Origin: Candidatus Nitrotoga sp. CP45
GTDB lineage: Bacteria; Pseudomonadota; Gammaproteobacteria; Burkholderiales; Gallionellaceae
Assembly (NCBI GenBank): GCA_945874105.1
Contig: CAMCFJ010000004.1
Coordinates: 1-64,000, forward strand
DNA length: 64,000 nt
Direction of reading: 5' to 3'
In this document: positions 49,426-57,338 of the stretch, in pieces
How the letters are laid out: every line of letters begins with the position of its first letter
Numbering within the stretch: the stretch's first letter is position 1
Position numbers and translations under genes: made by a program
Notes under the pieces: model-generated
Seen by the model: only the letters and a program-made list of their open reading frames with translations
Told to the model about the DNA's origin: nothing
Database searches by the model: none

Positions 49426-50166
49426 TCAGTTGGCAAAACAAGCAGCATTTCTCTGTACAAAGTTAAAATCAGCGAAACCGGCATGAGCGCGTTCTCCGGT
49501 ATTGTCGGTATCGGATGCAACGGAGAGCTGGACCAAGTGTGCTTGCTCTGATCCAAACTCGGCAACCATATCTTTTTGCACATCATGTCGTGCGACGACC
49601 CATTTTCCTGCATTTGCAGCACCGGATTCGGCCACAATCATGTGGATGCGGTCAGTATAGGCATTGAGCTTGCGCGTGCCCACCGGATAACGGTTGTCCC
49701 ACACATAATTAATCGCGGCATCGGGCACTGCATCGCCATAGATACTACGTGCCAGCTTAAGCTTGACGCGCGTCACAAAATTCAGCGCGGACTTAGGCAT
49801 GGCAAACGAAACATACACGCGCGCAGCATAATCGTCGCCTTCTTTGGTGGCCATGTCGGCCGTGACCAGCGGGGCATCCACGCGCCAGCGCCAGCACAGC
49901 ACCGGCGTGCGATTCAAATCGATCTCGACCGGTCGCGCCAGCAGCGACATACTGCGCTCGGCGGTGGCTTCGATGGCCATCACATCGTCCCATCGGGTGA
50001 CGCGGTAACGGGTGGGCGATACTTTTTTATTGAGCTGTATAACTTGCCATGGAGACGGGACGACCACAGACTCCTTGGTGAAATGATCGAGCATGACTTC
50101 ATCCCCCGCTTGAACCAGCAGAGAAAAACTCGCCCCTATCAGCAACAGTGAATTTCGACCCTTCAT
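49426..50166 (-). CDS. DUF3047 family periplasmic protein
   Basis: 246 aa with a signal peptide (LLLIGASFSLLVQAG) and a DUF3047-like domain: WRWRVDAPL (about 90), YAARVYVSF, YVWDNRYPVGT and DNTGERAHAGFADFNF. Function unknown. Its start overlaps the upstream glycosyltransferase stop by 4 bp, which ties it to the arsenosugar operon. Confidence 0.82.
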   Translation of the reverse strand: MKGRNSLLLIGASFSLLVQAGDEVMLDHFTKESVVVPSPWQVIQLNKKVSPTRYRVTRWDDVMAIEATAERSMSLLARPVEIDLNRTPVLCWRWRVDAPLVTADMATKEGDDYAARVYVSFAMPKSALNFVTRVKLKLARSIYGDAVPDAAINYVWDNRYPVGTRKLNAYTDRIHMIVAESGAANAGKWVVARHDVQKDMVAEFGSEQAHLVQLSVASDTDNTGERAHAGFADFNFVQRNAACFAN

Positions 50167-50777
50167 GCATCCACCATTTTTTGTGACAAGTATTTCAAAT
50201 CCTGCGGCGCATCCACGTCATGCAACATCTGCCCGACATGCAGCGACCAGCCGAGCTGCCCGATGCGAGCGATGGTGGTGCTGGCAACTGTATCGGTGCT
50301 CCACGGCATAGCGTTGAACAGCACCGCACTGTAGCGTTTGAGTCCCAGTAGCGCATAACCGCCATCGGCGGCGCAATGGATGACCGCATCGTGTTCGTGC
50401 AATGACTGAGCGGCATCACGCAGCAAAGTGGCAGACATTTCTACGCAGTCCGTACCTATCAATAAAACCAATTCTGCATTTTCAATGGCGCGTTCTGATG
50501 CACGCGCCAGTCGCGCACCAAGATCACCCTCGCCTTGATCGGTAATCTCAATGCCAAGCGGAAATGTTATGCCTTGCCAAGCGACATCGTCAATCCTGGG
50601 CGTGCTGCATAACTCAACCGTGCCAATGCCAGCGGCCTGCGCTTCGTGCAACGTATTGAAAAGCATCTGCTGCGCCAATTCGGCCGCACCTTTTGCACCC
50701 AGTGCGGGGATCAGGCGCGTCTTGGCGAAACCGGGCTGCGGGGCTTTGGCAAATATGATGATGCGGGTGGATGTCAT
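50163..50777 (-). CDS. TIGR04282-type glycosyltransferase-like protein (DUF2064)
   Basis: 204 aa with a CofC/GT-A-like nucleotidyl-sugar fold: FAKAPQPGFAKTRLIPALG (about 10-28) and LLIGTDCVEMS (about 105). The family is known as 'rSAM/selenodomain-associated transferase 1' and is named in arsenosugar clusters. The substrate here is inferred, not seen. It overlaps both neighbours by 4 bp. Confidence 0.87.
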   Translation of the reverse strand: MTSTRIIIFAKAPQPGFAKTRLIPALGAKGAAELAQQMLFNTLHEAQAAGIGTVELCSTPRIDDVAWQGITFPLGIEITDQGEGDLGARLARASERAIENAELVLLIGTDCVEMSATLLRDAAQSLHEHDAVIHCAADGGYALLGLKRYSAVLFNAMPWSTDTVASTTIARIGQLGWSLHVGQMLHDVDAPQDLKYLSQKMVDA

Positions 50778-51448
50778 CGATACAACCTCGCCAACTCACC
50801 CGCATCCGTGCCGCGCCAATACGCCCAGCGCAAGCGCCACATCAGCAGGATGGTGCGCCATACTCCGCGCGTCTCCCAACGCCGACCGGATGTCGTCACA
50901 CAATGCGCGATGCAGGCGGGACGCGAGAACGCCAGCAGCCGCTTGCTCAGCTCCACATCTTCCATTAGCGGCTGATCAGGAAATCCATGCAGGTGTTCGA
51001 ACACGGCATGCCGCACAAATATGGCCTGGTCGCCGGTGGCAATTCCGGTCAGACGCGAGCGCCAGTTCATCAAGCGACTAACCACGCCCAACATGAAGTG
51101 TCGGCCAGTAATGCACACATCGAAACGCCCCCAGCAAGGCTTATTATGGACCAACGCTTGTTCAATGTGGTGTATCGCGCCCTGTGGCAGGCGCGTATCG
51201 GCATGCAGAAACAACAGCACATCACTGCTGGCCTGTGAGGCACCGGCATTCATTTGATTTGCCCTGCCGCGAGCGGTGCGCAACGCAATGAATCCGGCCA
51301 CCTCGCACAGCATGGCTGATCCATCCATACTACCGCCGTCGACAAATATGATCTCGCAACCGGCTCGCTGGTATGGCAGCAAGTGCGCGAACAATTCCGG
51401 TAATTGCTCCGCTTCATTGAGCATCGGCACGATGATGGACAGACGCAT
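50774..51448 (-). CDS. TIGR04283-type family 2 glycosyltransferase
   Basis: 224 aa GT-A enzyme: SIIVPMLNEAEQLPELFAHL, EIIFVDGGSMDGSA, and DXD-like LLFLHADTRLP (about 83). The family is 'rSAM/selenodomain-associated transferase 2'. It starts 3 bp after the oxidoreductase gene on the same strand and overlaps the next gene by 4 bp. Confidence 0.9.
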   Translation of the reverse strand: MRLSIIVPMLNEAEQLPELFAHLLPYQRAGCEIIFVDGGSMDGSAMLCEVAGFIALRTARGRANQMNAGASQASSDVLLFLHADTRLPQGAIHHIEQALVHNKPCWGRFDVCITGRHFMLGVVSRLMNWRSRLTGIATGDQAIFVRHAVFEHLHGFPDQPLMEDVELSKRLLAFSRPACIAHCVTTSGRRWETRGVWRTILLMWRLRWAYWRGTDAGELARLYR

Positions 51449-51451
51449 TGT

Positions 51452-53602
51452 TCAGCCTCGCTTCCAGGCGTGATAACGCTTCATCCACGCCAGCACTTTT
51501 TGCGGCGCATGGGCGCGTTTCCATTCCCCAGCCGCGTATTTGTTCGCTTCAGCCAGAGTCGGATATATGTGGATAGTGCTGAGTATCTTGTTCAGCCCCA
51601 GCCCGTGTTTCATCGCTAATACGAACTCGGTCAGCAAGTCTCCAGCGTGCTCGCCAACGATGGTGACACCAAGGATCTTGTCCTTGCCGGGCACGGTCAG
51701 CACCTTGACGAAGCCATACGCTGTGCCATCGGCGATGGCACGATCGAGATCATCTATGCCGTATTTCACGACTTCATAAGCGATACCTTGCTCGCGCGCT
51801 TCCTGTTCGTTGAGCCCGACGCGCGCGATTTCAGGATCAATGAAAGTTGACCACGGCACCACCGAGTAATCCGCCTTGAATTTCCAGAAGTCACCAAACA
51901 GCGCGTTCACCGTCGCATACCATCCTTGGTGGGCGGCGGTATGGGTAAACTGGTATGGCCCAGCTACATCACCCGCCGCAAAAATGTTGGGATAAATAGT
52001 TTCCAGATAGTCATTGGTGACCACGGTGCGTTGGGTTTCAATCCCCAGTTCTTCCAGGCCGTAGCCTGTCAGCCGCGCCACGCGGCCTACCGCGCACAAC
52101 AGCGCGTCGAACTCGATGCGGCGCGATTTGCCATCCTGTTCAACCACGATGTATTTGTGTCCGTCTTCCTGCTCGCAGCGCACGGCCGTATGGTCGGTCA
52201 GCACGTCCACTCCATCTGCGCTGAGCGAAGCGCGTGCCAGTTCGGAGACTTCGCTATCTTCGCGAACCATGATGCGCGCTCCCTTTTCGATCTGGGTAAC
52301 GTGCGAGCCCAAGCGCGCGAAACTCTGAGCCAGTTCACAACCGATCGGCCCGCCGCCCAGAACGACCAGGCGCGCAGGGGCAGCATCCAACTTGGCGAAC
52401 TCGTCCCACAGCGTGTCACTGGTGACGTAGCCCACCTCATCCAAGCCGGGCAGCGGCGGCACGAAAGGCTGTGCACCGGTGGCAATGATGATGCTGCGAG
52501 TAGTGAGCACTTGAGTGGTGCCATCGTTTAATTTTATTTCCACCGTCCACGGGTCGGTGATGCGCGCATAGCCTTGCAGCACTTCCACGCCCAGGTCGGT
52601 ATAGCGTTCCACGCTATCGTGCGGAGCCACGGTGCGGATCACCTCATGCACACGCGCCATCACTTTTTGAAAGCTGAATTTCGCTTCGTTCGCCTCCAGC
52701 CCATAATGATCGGCGTGACGAATCTGATGCGCCATCTTGGCACTTTTGATCAATGCCTTGCTCGGCACGCAACCGTAGTTGAGGCAATCACCCCCCATCT
52801 TGTTCGCCTCGATCAGCGTTACCTTGGCCTTGACCGTCGACGCAATATAGGCAGAAACCAGCCCACCCGCTCCGCCGCCGATCACGATCAGATTGCGGTC
52901 GAATCGTGCAGGAGGATTCCATTTGGCATAAACACGGCGACGTTGCAGCCAGGCCGTGATTTTTTTGGCAATCATCGGAAAAACTCCCAGCAGTACAAAC
53001 GAAAATAATATTTCCGGCGACAGGATGCCGGACAGGCTTTGCAATTGCGCGAGCTGTGTCCCCGCATTCACGAACACCAACGTGCCCGCCAGCATCCCCA
53101 CCTGGCTGACCCAATAGAAGGTGCGGGTGCGCATCGGCGTGAGCCCCATCAACAGGTTGACGATAAAAAACGGAAACACGGGAATCAGACGCAGCGTAAA
53201 CAAATACAACGCCCCGTCCTTGGCCACCCCGTCGTTAATCGCTTTCAACTTGTCGCCAAATCGTTGCTGCACGGTGTCGCGCAACACAAAGCGCGAGGTG
53301 AGGAAAGCCAGTGTCGCACCGATGCTGGAAGCGAATGACACCAACAACGTGCCCATCACCAAACCAAACAACGCACCCATGGCCAGGGTCATAACCAACG
53401 CGCCCGGCAAGGAAAGCGCAGCAACGATTACATACAAACCAAAACCGACTGCCGCGATCATCCACGGTGACTGCGCCTTGAGCGCGGCAAAATCATGCTG
53501 ACTCTGCTTAAGCGATTCCAGCGTCAGAAAATGCCCCAGATCGAAGACAAAGAAGCTGACGACCAGCACAAGAATCAGCACAACGAGCAGCGTGCGTTTC
53601 AT
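51452..53602 (-). CDS. TVP38/DedA-like membrane domain fused to a mercuric-reductase-like flavoprotein
   Basis: 716 aa. Residues about 1-230 are a TVP38/TMEM64-type membrane domain (VNLLMGLTPMRTRTFYWVSQVGML). Residues about 235-716 are an FAD/NAD-dependent disulfide oxidoreductase with FAD motif VIGGGAGGLVSAYIAS, redox-active CLNYGCVPSKALI, NAD motif VVLGGGPIGCELAQSFARLG and dimerisation domain ending HIYPTLAEA. The C-terminal vicinal cysteines of true MerA are absent. The ATG at 53602 overlaps the arsS stop (ATGA). The substrate is unknown; a thiol- or metalloid-linked redox step is plausible. Confidence 0.9.
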   Translation of the reverse strand: MKRTLLVVLILVLVVSFFVFDLGHFLTLESLKQSQHDFAALKAQSPWMIAAVGFGLYVIVAALSLPGALVMTLAMGALFGLVMGTLLVSFASSIGATLAFLTSRFVLRDTVQQRFGDKLKAINDGVAKDGALYLFTLRLIPVFPFFIVNLLMGLTPMRTRTFYWVSQVGMLAGTLVFVNAGTQLAQLQSLSGILSPEILFSFVLLGVFPMIAKKITAWLQRRRVYAKWNPPARFDRNLIVIGGGAGGLVSAYIASTVKAKVTLIEANKMGGDCLNYGCVPSKALIKSAKMAHQIRHADHYGLEANEAKFSFQKVMARVHEVIRTVAPHDSVERYTDLGVEVLQGYARITDPWTVEIKLNDGTTQVLTTRSIIIATGAQPFVPPLPGLDEVGYVTSDTLWDEFAKLDAAPARLVVLGGGPIGCELAQSFARLGSHVTQIEKGARIMVREDSEVSELARASLSADGVDVLTDHTAVRCEQEDGHKYIVVEQDGKSRRIEFDALLCAVGRVARLTGYGLEELGIETQRTVVTNDYLETIYPNIFAAGDVAGPYQFTHTAAHQGWYATVNALFGDFWKFKADYSVVPWSTFIDPEIARVGLNEQEAREQGIAYEVVKYGIDDLDRAIADGTAYGFVKVLTVPGKDKILGVTIVGEHAGDLLTEFVLAMKHGLGLNKILSTIHIYPTLAEANKYAAGEWKRAHAPQKVLAWMKRYHAWKRG

Positions 53603-54576
53603 GTAGCGAGGCTTTCTTCTTCTTTCAATGCGCCGCCGCAACTGCTGCCCTGCCCGGCGGTGCAGCCGTAGCAGTGGCCGGCAACATTGATCGGATGATC
53701 TTGCAAATCTTGCAACAACAAATCACGCAGATGCGGACGACCCTGGCCGGGGATTGCCAGTTCCAACTGCTGGTTGAAATCGCAGTCGTAAAGAAATCCC
53801 TGCCAATCTACGCTAACCAGATTGCGGCACATCACCGTATCAAGATTGGCAGCGGCAAAGTTTTCTTTCAGTAAGCGCAAGTAATCGTTGAACTGGCCTT
53901 TGGAGACCAACGTTGAACCGAAACGCTGGATCGGCATATTGGTGATGGCGAACAGCTGGTTGAACACGATGCCAAAATGCTCGAACAACTCGCGCTGATA
54001 ATCTGCTTGCAACGCAGCTTGATCTGGCGGCAGCGAAGCGCCCTGCGGATTGAACACCAGGTTCAGCGTCAGACCGCTGTCAGGCTGCCCGTAACCCAGC
54101 ACATTGAGCTTTTGCAGTGCGTCGATACTCTTGTCGAACGTACCTTTGCCGCGCTGCTTGTCCACATTGTCCAGCGAGTAACAGGGCAGCGAGGCAACAA
54201 TTTCGACCTGTTGCGCGGCGAGAAATTCAGCGAGATCTTCCTGTCCCGGCTCGAACAGAATAGTGAGATTGCAACGGTCAATCACCTTGCGGCCTTGCGC
54301 GCGAGCGGCGCGCACCAGATCACGAAAGCCCTCATGCAATTCCGGTGCACCGCCAGTCAGATCGAGCGTGTGCAAGTCGCGCGCCGCCAACACCTGTGGA
54401 ATCAGCGCCAGCGTTTCACTATCCATCATCTCGGTACGATTCGGCCCGGCATTCACATGGCAATGCACGCAAGTCTGGTTGCACTTGTAACCCAGATTGA
54501 CTTGTAGAATTTCCAGCGTGCGGCGACACAAGGCGGGGAATTCAGTAGCTTGTAGCAAAGGCAGAGTGGCGTGCAT
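53599..54576 (-). CDS. arsS: Arsenosugar biosynthesis radical SAM protein ArsS
   Basis: 325 aa. The radical SAM cluster is CNQTCVHCHVNAGP (about 32-45), followed by LDLTGGAPELHEGF. The C-terminal Cys-rich domain ends HCYGCTAGQGSSCGG. ArsS adds a 5'-deoxyadenosyl group to dimethylarsenic. Some family members carry selenocysteine, but here all such positions are Cys codons. It is first in a coupled operon with the fusion oxidoreductase, two transferases, DUF3047 and arsM. The 247 bp upstream should contain the promoter. Confidence 0.92.
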   Translation of the reverse strand: MHATLPLLQATEFPALCRRTLEILQVNLGYKCNQTCVHCHVNAGPNRTEMMDSETLALIPQVLAARDLHTLDLTGGAPELHEGFRDLVRAARAQGRKVIDRCNLTILFEPGQEDLAEFLAAQQVEIVASLPCYSLDNVDKQRGKGTFDKSIDALQKLNVLGYGQPDSGLTLNLVFNPQGASLPPDQAALQADYQRELFEHFGIVFNQLFAITNMPIQRFGSTLVSKGQFNDYLRLLKENFAAANLDTVMCRNLVSVDWQGFLYDCDFNQQLELAIPGQGRPHLRDLLLQDLQDHPINVAGHCYGCTAGQGSSCGGALKEEESLAT

Positions 54577-54823
54577 GACTTGATCCTGTGAAATAGTTTA
54601 TCCATCGCAACTGCGCATGATTGACAGTGCAATGCGTACCTGAATTGTAGTCGTTACAGATACCTGATTACTTACAAAGTAAAGTTTTGCTGCAATTGTC
54701 AGCGCCATTGTGTAAGGAACTACAGGATAAGTGCAACTATGGACATTAGTACCGGAAGCTCGAAGACCGATTAGTCTCTAATCATTGATAAACTGGGCAC
54801 GTTTACAACCATAACGAATAAGG

Positions 54824-55804
54824 CTAGATGGCACTTTTGACGTTGCGCTCGACTTCAATTATCTTTGACAATTCAACCGCGAGTCTCGAGTCCGCCGGAT
54901 AGTGTACCGCCTCGCCAAGCACATTCTGGACAGCCGAACGACCTAGCGGCGAGTATGGGTAGTCAGTATGTGATACATAGCGAGCACTGATTTGAACTAT
55001 TTCAGAATCCGAAAAATGGAGACGGACGTAGGACGTGATTTGATCGCCCTTTTCTAGCGGCAATATTTTGTCGGTAAATCTTGAGTTTATAAAGACTTCA
55101 GTAAATCCACATCTGTTGATTTCAACGGGTTGCACGAGTTTGATTGGGACACCAATTGTGGCTCCGAACTCAAAGTTGAATGCTTTGCAAATCGCAAAGG
55201 ATGCGGGAAATGGATCACCTGAAACGCGTAGGCAAACTCGAACTTCAGCGCCAGCAACAGATTTAGGCAATAGATAGAACTGCGCCAGTTTTGCGCGAGA
55301 ATCTTCTATTTCGTCGGGCGACTGACTAGCCTGACTTCGCAACGAAAGATGTCGCTTAAGATCCCGCTCAAGCTTTGATGTAAGGTCCGTCTCGTCGACG
55401 AAGGTATCGACAGTATGGCGTTCGCGAAGTATGCGCTTGAAGGCTTCGAGCCTTTCTCCGCTCTCGCCTTTATCGATAAACTTGACCGCCACTCGAGAAT
55501 TCTCTTCATCGATCAAATATATTAGCACCTCTTTTGACAGCGCCAGCGCACGCTCATATTCAAGCTGAGTATATGATTTGCTCGAGTTTGGTTCGAGCGA
55601 GCCCAGTCGAAATGCAACTATTCCAACATATATATCAGACTGTTCGACCTCAACGATACAGGTTTCAAGTGGCGTTTCCTTCCTTGCGCCGAATTGCTCC
55701 ATACCTCTGACAGAAACATTGAATCGACCCAGCACATCCCAAACAGCCTTTCGGTGGGTCTTCAAGTCGTTAAACGTAGAAGAAATGAATATCGTATGAA
55801 GCAT
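54824..55804 (-). CDS. DUF4062-domain protein in an integron cassette
   Basis: 326 aa from the ATG at 55804 (MLHTIFISSTFNDLKTHRKA). The first about 150 residues match DUF4062 (ISSTFNDL, VGIVAFRLGS, LEYERALAL, a Rossmann-like fold seen at the head of some defence-type proteins). The remainder is an unrecognised domain of about 170 residues. The start lies 18 nt after the GTTAGAT end of an attC site, as in a mobile gene cassette. No attC follows its stop. A defence role is possible but not shown. Confidence 0.75.
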   Translation of the reverse strand: MLHTIFISSTFNDLKTHRKAVWDVLGRFNVSVRGMEQFGARKETPLETCIVEVEQSDIYVGIVAFRLGSLEPNSSKSYTQLEYERALALSKEVLIYLIDEENSRVAVKFIDKGESGERLEAFKRILRERHTVDTFVDETDLTSKLERDLKRHLSLRSQASQSPDEIEDSRAKLAQFYLLPKSVAGAEVRVCLRVSGDPFPASFAICKAFNFEFGATIGVPIKLVQPVEINRCGFTEVFINSRFTDKILPLEKGDQITSYVRLHFSDSEIVQISARYVSHTDYPYSPLGRSAVQNVLGEAVHYPADSRLAVELSKIIEVERNVKSAI

Positions 55805-55822
55805 GGTTAATTTCTTTGTGCC

Positions 55823-55905
55823 ATCTAACGAATAGCGTTTATCTGCCGCCCTCACCCAACTTGTAAACCCGCGACCTTATTGGCGGCGGATAAACCTCGT
55901 TGGGC
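55823..55905 (-). other. attC: Integron attC recombination site 2
   Basis: Read on the minus strand: core GCCCAAC at one end and GTTAGAT at the other, fitting RYYYAAC...GTTRRRY, with long imperfect inverted arms (GGTTTATCCGCCGCC pairing with GGCGGCAGATAAAC). 83 bp. It follows the two-gene cassette and precedes the DUF4062 gene. Confidence 0.85.
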
Positions 55906-56005
55906 TGAACCATCGAAGAACGGAACCTATGGGGATTGTAAGGTTTTGAAGTATGGCGTCAACCCAATATCATGAGGGGGCAGCAATGGGTAACCCCATT
56001 TTTCT
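55906..56005. repeat. Conserved pre-attC segment, copy 2
   Basis: The roughly 100 bp directly before attC 2 (cassette orientation) are about 85-90% identical to the segment before attC 1 (57056-57150), for example AACGGAACCTATGGG and TGTAAGGTTTTGAAGT. Confidence 0.8.
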
Positions 56006-56022
56006 TCTTAAAATGCTTGACG

Positions 56023-56613
56023 TTAAAGATGGCATCTTGTGAAAAGGTCAAGCAATTGATTCTTGTCCGTTCGGACTACACCGGTTTGAAGAAAGGCCAC
56101 AAAATCATCTTGGGTGCACTCGATAATTTCCGCTTCTTCTAATTTTGATCGGTCTACGTTCGGCCTATAAACTCGAAATCGAACGACACCATGATCCAGC
56201 CTTAACCTTTTTATTGTTAGGCCATCGGCCATCTGGGTCTTGGGGCTGGATTTACCCTGCTGTATTGAAACTTCCAGTTCCTTCGATGTGGTCTCTATGG
56301 TCTCGGCAATTACGTAGCCACCGGAGGATGCAGACATTACCTGGACGCTGAGCATCATATGGGCGAGTGCCTCGCCCCAGTTGCCGTATGCTTCCGGACA
56401 ATCGTGTAAGGTATCGCCGGCATGGAAGTCATATCCGCGTCCTTGGGTCCAGAGCATTTCGGTCTTGCCGTCGAATCGGCGTGGGGTTAGCTTTATATCA
56501 AGTGCAACTTTGTAGGATTCTGGCACGGCCATCCTCCATCCGCTCGCAAACCCGCTGATGAAGTTAGCTATCAATGCGTAGCCGCGCTCATCCTTTCTGG
56601 CCTCAATTTCCAT
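56023..56613 (-). CDS. Hypothetical protein, second gene of the SWIM cassette
   Basis: 196 aa from the ATG at 56613 (MEIEARKDERGYALIANF), with GGGAG 6 nt upstream. No family is recognised. It appears to be a soluble alpha/beta protein with no signal peptide or membrane segment. It overlaps the SWIM gene by 11 bp, and the two lie in one cassette between two attC sites, which suggests they act together. Confidence 0.75.
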   Translation of the reverse strand: MEIEARKDERGYALIANFISGFASGWRMAVPESYKVALDIKLTPRRFDGKTEMLWTQGRGYDFHAGDTLHDCPEAYGNWGEALAHMMLSVQVMSASSGGYVIAETIETTSKELEVSIQQGKSSPKTQMADGLTIKRLRLDHGVVRFRVYRPNVDRSKLEEAEIIECTQDDFVAFLQTGVVRTDKNQLLDLFTRCHL

Positions 56614-56956
56614 GAGCAACTCCCTCGTTCATTGATTTAGCAGTTTTCTCTTTTATCTTCTTCGCGTGTACTGTTGCGGCGGCGGCTTTCTTTTCGGCCT
56701 CGGCTATTTCCTCAAATAGTTTGGGTAGTTGGGATTCGATGATCCACTGTCTAGCCTTTTCGAAGGACTGTGATTGCCCGCCTCCATGCAGAGCGGTGGT
56801 GTCGCCGAGCACGACTGCCGTCTTATGCTTGCAGTATTTCCCCCACTCTCCAGCTGCGCAGGTACAGTGTATCGCTAAGATATTCAAATCGAGAGATACC
56901 GTTACCTCGTATGGTTCCTCTTGGCTTGAGCTTGCTACCAGAATAACAATTTCCAT
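56603..56956 (-). CDS. SWIM zinc-finger protein in an integron cassette
   Basis: 117 aa. A compact SWIM finger, CTCAAGEWGKYCKHKTAVV (C-x-C-x7-C-x-H, about 31-45), is followed by a lysine/alanine-rich helical C-terminus. SWIM domains bind DNA or protein. The ATG lies about 16 nt after the GTTAGGC end of attC 1, so it is the first gene of the cassette. Confidence 0.8.
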   Translation of the reverse strand: MEIVILVASSSQEEPYEVTVSLDLNILAIHCTCAAGEWGKYCKHKTAVVLGDTTALHGGGQSQSFEKARQWIIESQLPKLFEEIAEAEKKAAAATVHAKKIKEKTAKSMNEGVAHGN

Positions 56957-56971
56957 CGAGTCCCCGTAATG

Positions 56972-57055
56972 CCTAACGAATTGAGTTTATCTGCCGCCCT
57001 CTCCAAACTTGATAAACCCACGACCTTATTGGCGGCGGATTAACCTTGTTGGACT
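56972..57055 (-). other. attC: Integron attC recombination site 1
   Basis: Minus strand: GTCCAAC ... GTTAGGC, with arms TTAATCCGCCGCC and GGCGGCAGATAAA. 84 bp and about 85% identical to attC 2. It lies between the 8-TM protein cassette and the SWIM cassette. Confidence 0.85.
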
Positions 57056-57150
57056 GAACCACCGGAGAACGGAACCTATGGGAATTGTAAGGTTTTGAAG
57101 TGTGGCGTCAACCCAATATCGTGAAGGGCGGCAATGGGTGACCCCCATTT
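57056..57150. repeat. Conserved pre-attC segment, copy 1
   Basis: Homologous to 55906-56005. With its attC it forms a direct repeat of about 180 bp. On the minus strand it reads MGVTHCRPSRYWVDATLQN, but the second copy does not conserve a start, so coding is doubtful. Confidence 0.75.
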
Positions 57151-57213
57151 TTCCCCAATTTTTTTCAATTATCCCGAATAATCCATTAGACCTGATTCGC
57201 GCGATGACGATAC

Positions 57214-57305
57214 ATTCCCCCCTTTGCAAAAGGAGGGCTAGGGGGGATTTGAGCGTTGCGGGGACACAAAATCCCCCTCAATCCCCCTTTTGCAAAGGGG
57301 GAGGC
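57214..57305. repeat. Inverted repeat of the CCCCCTTTGCAAA type
   Basis: Arms of about 37 bp (57214-57252 and 57269-57305), with CCCCCCTTTGCAAAAGG in one and CCCCCTTTTGCAAAGGGGG in the other. It matches a family of palindromic intergenic repeats common in proteobacteria. It sits between the 8-TM gene and attC 1, i.e. inside the cassette's 3' region. Confidence 0.75.
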
Positions 57306-57338
57306 TGGTTAAATTTCCTAATGGGTTATCCGGGATCA

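Noticed and set aside
53599..53660. Possible selenocysteine in ArsS
   Set aside because: The C-terminal motif uses only Cys codons and there is no in-frame TGA before the true stop.
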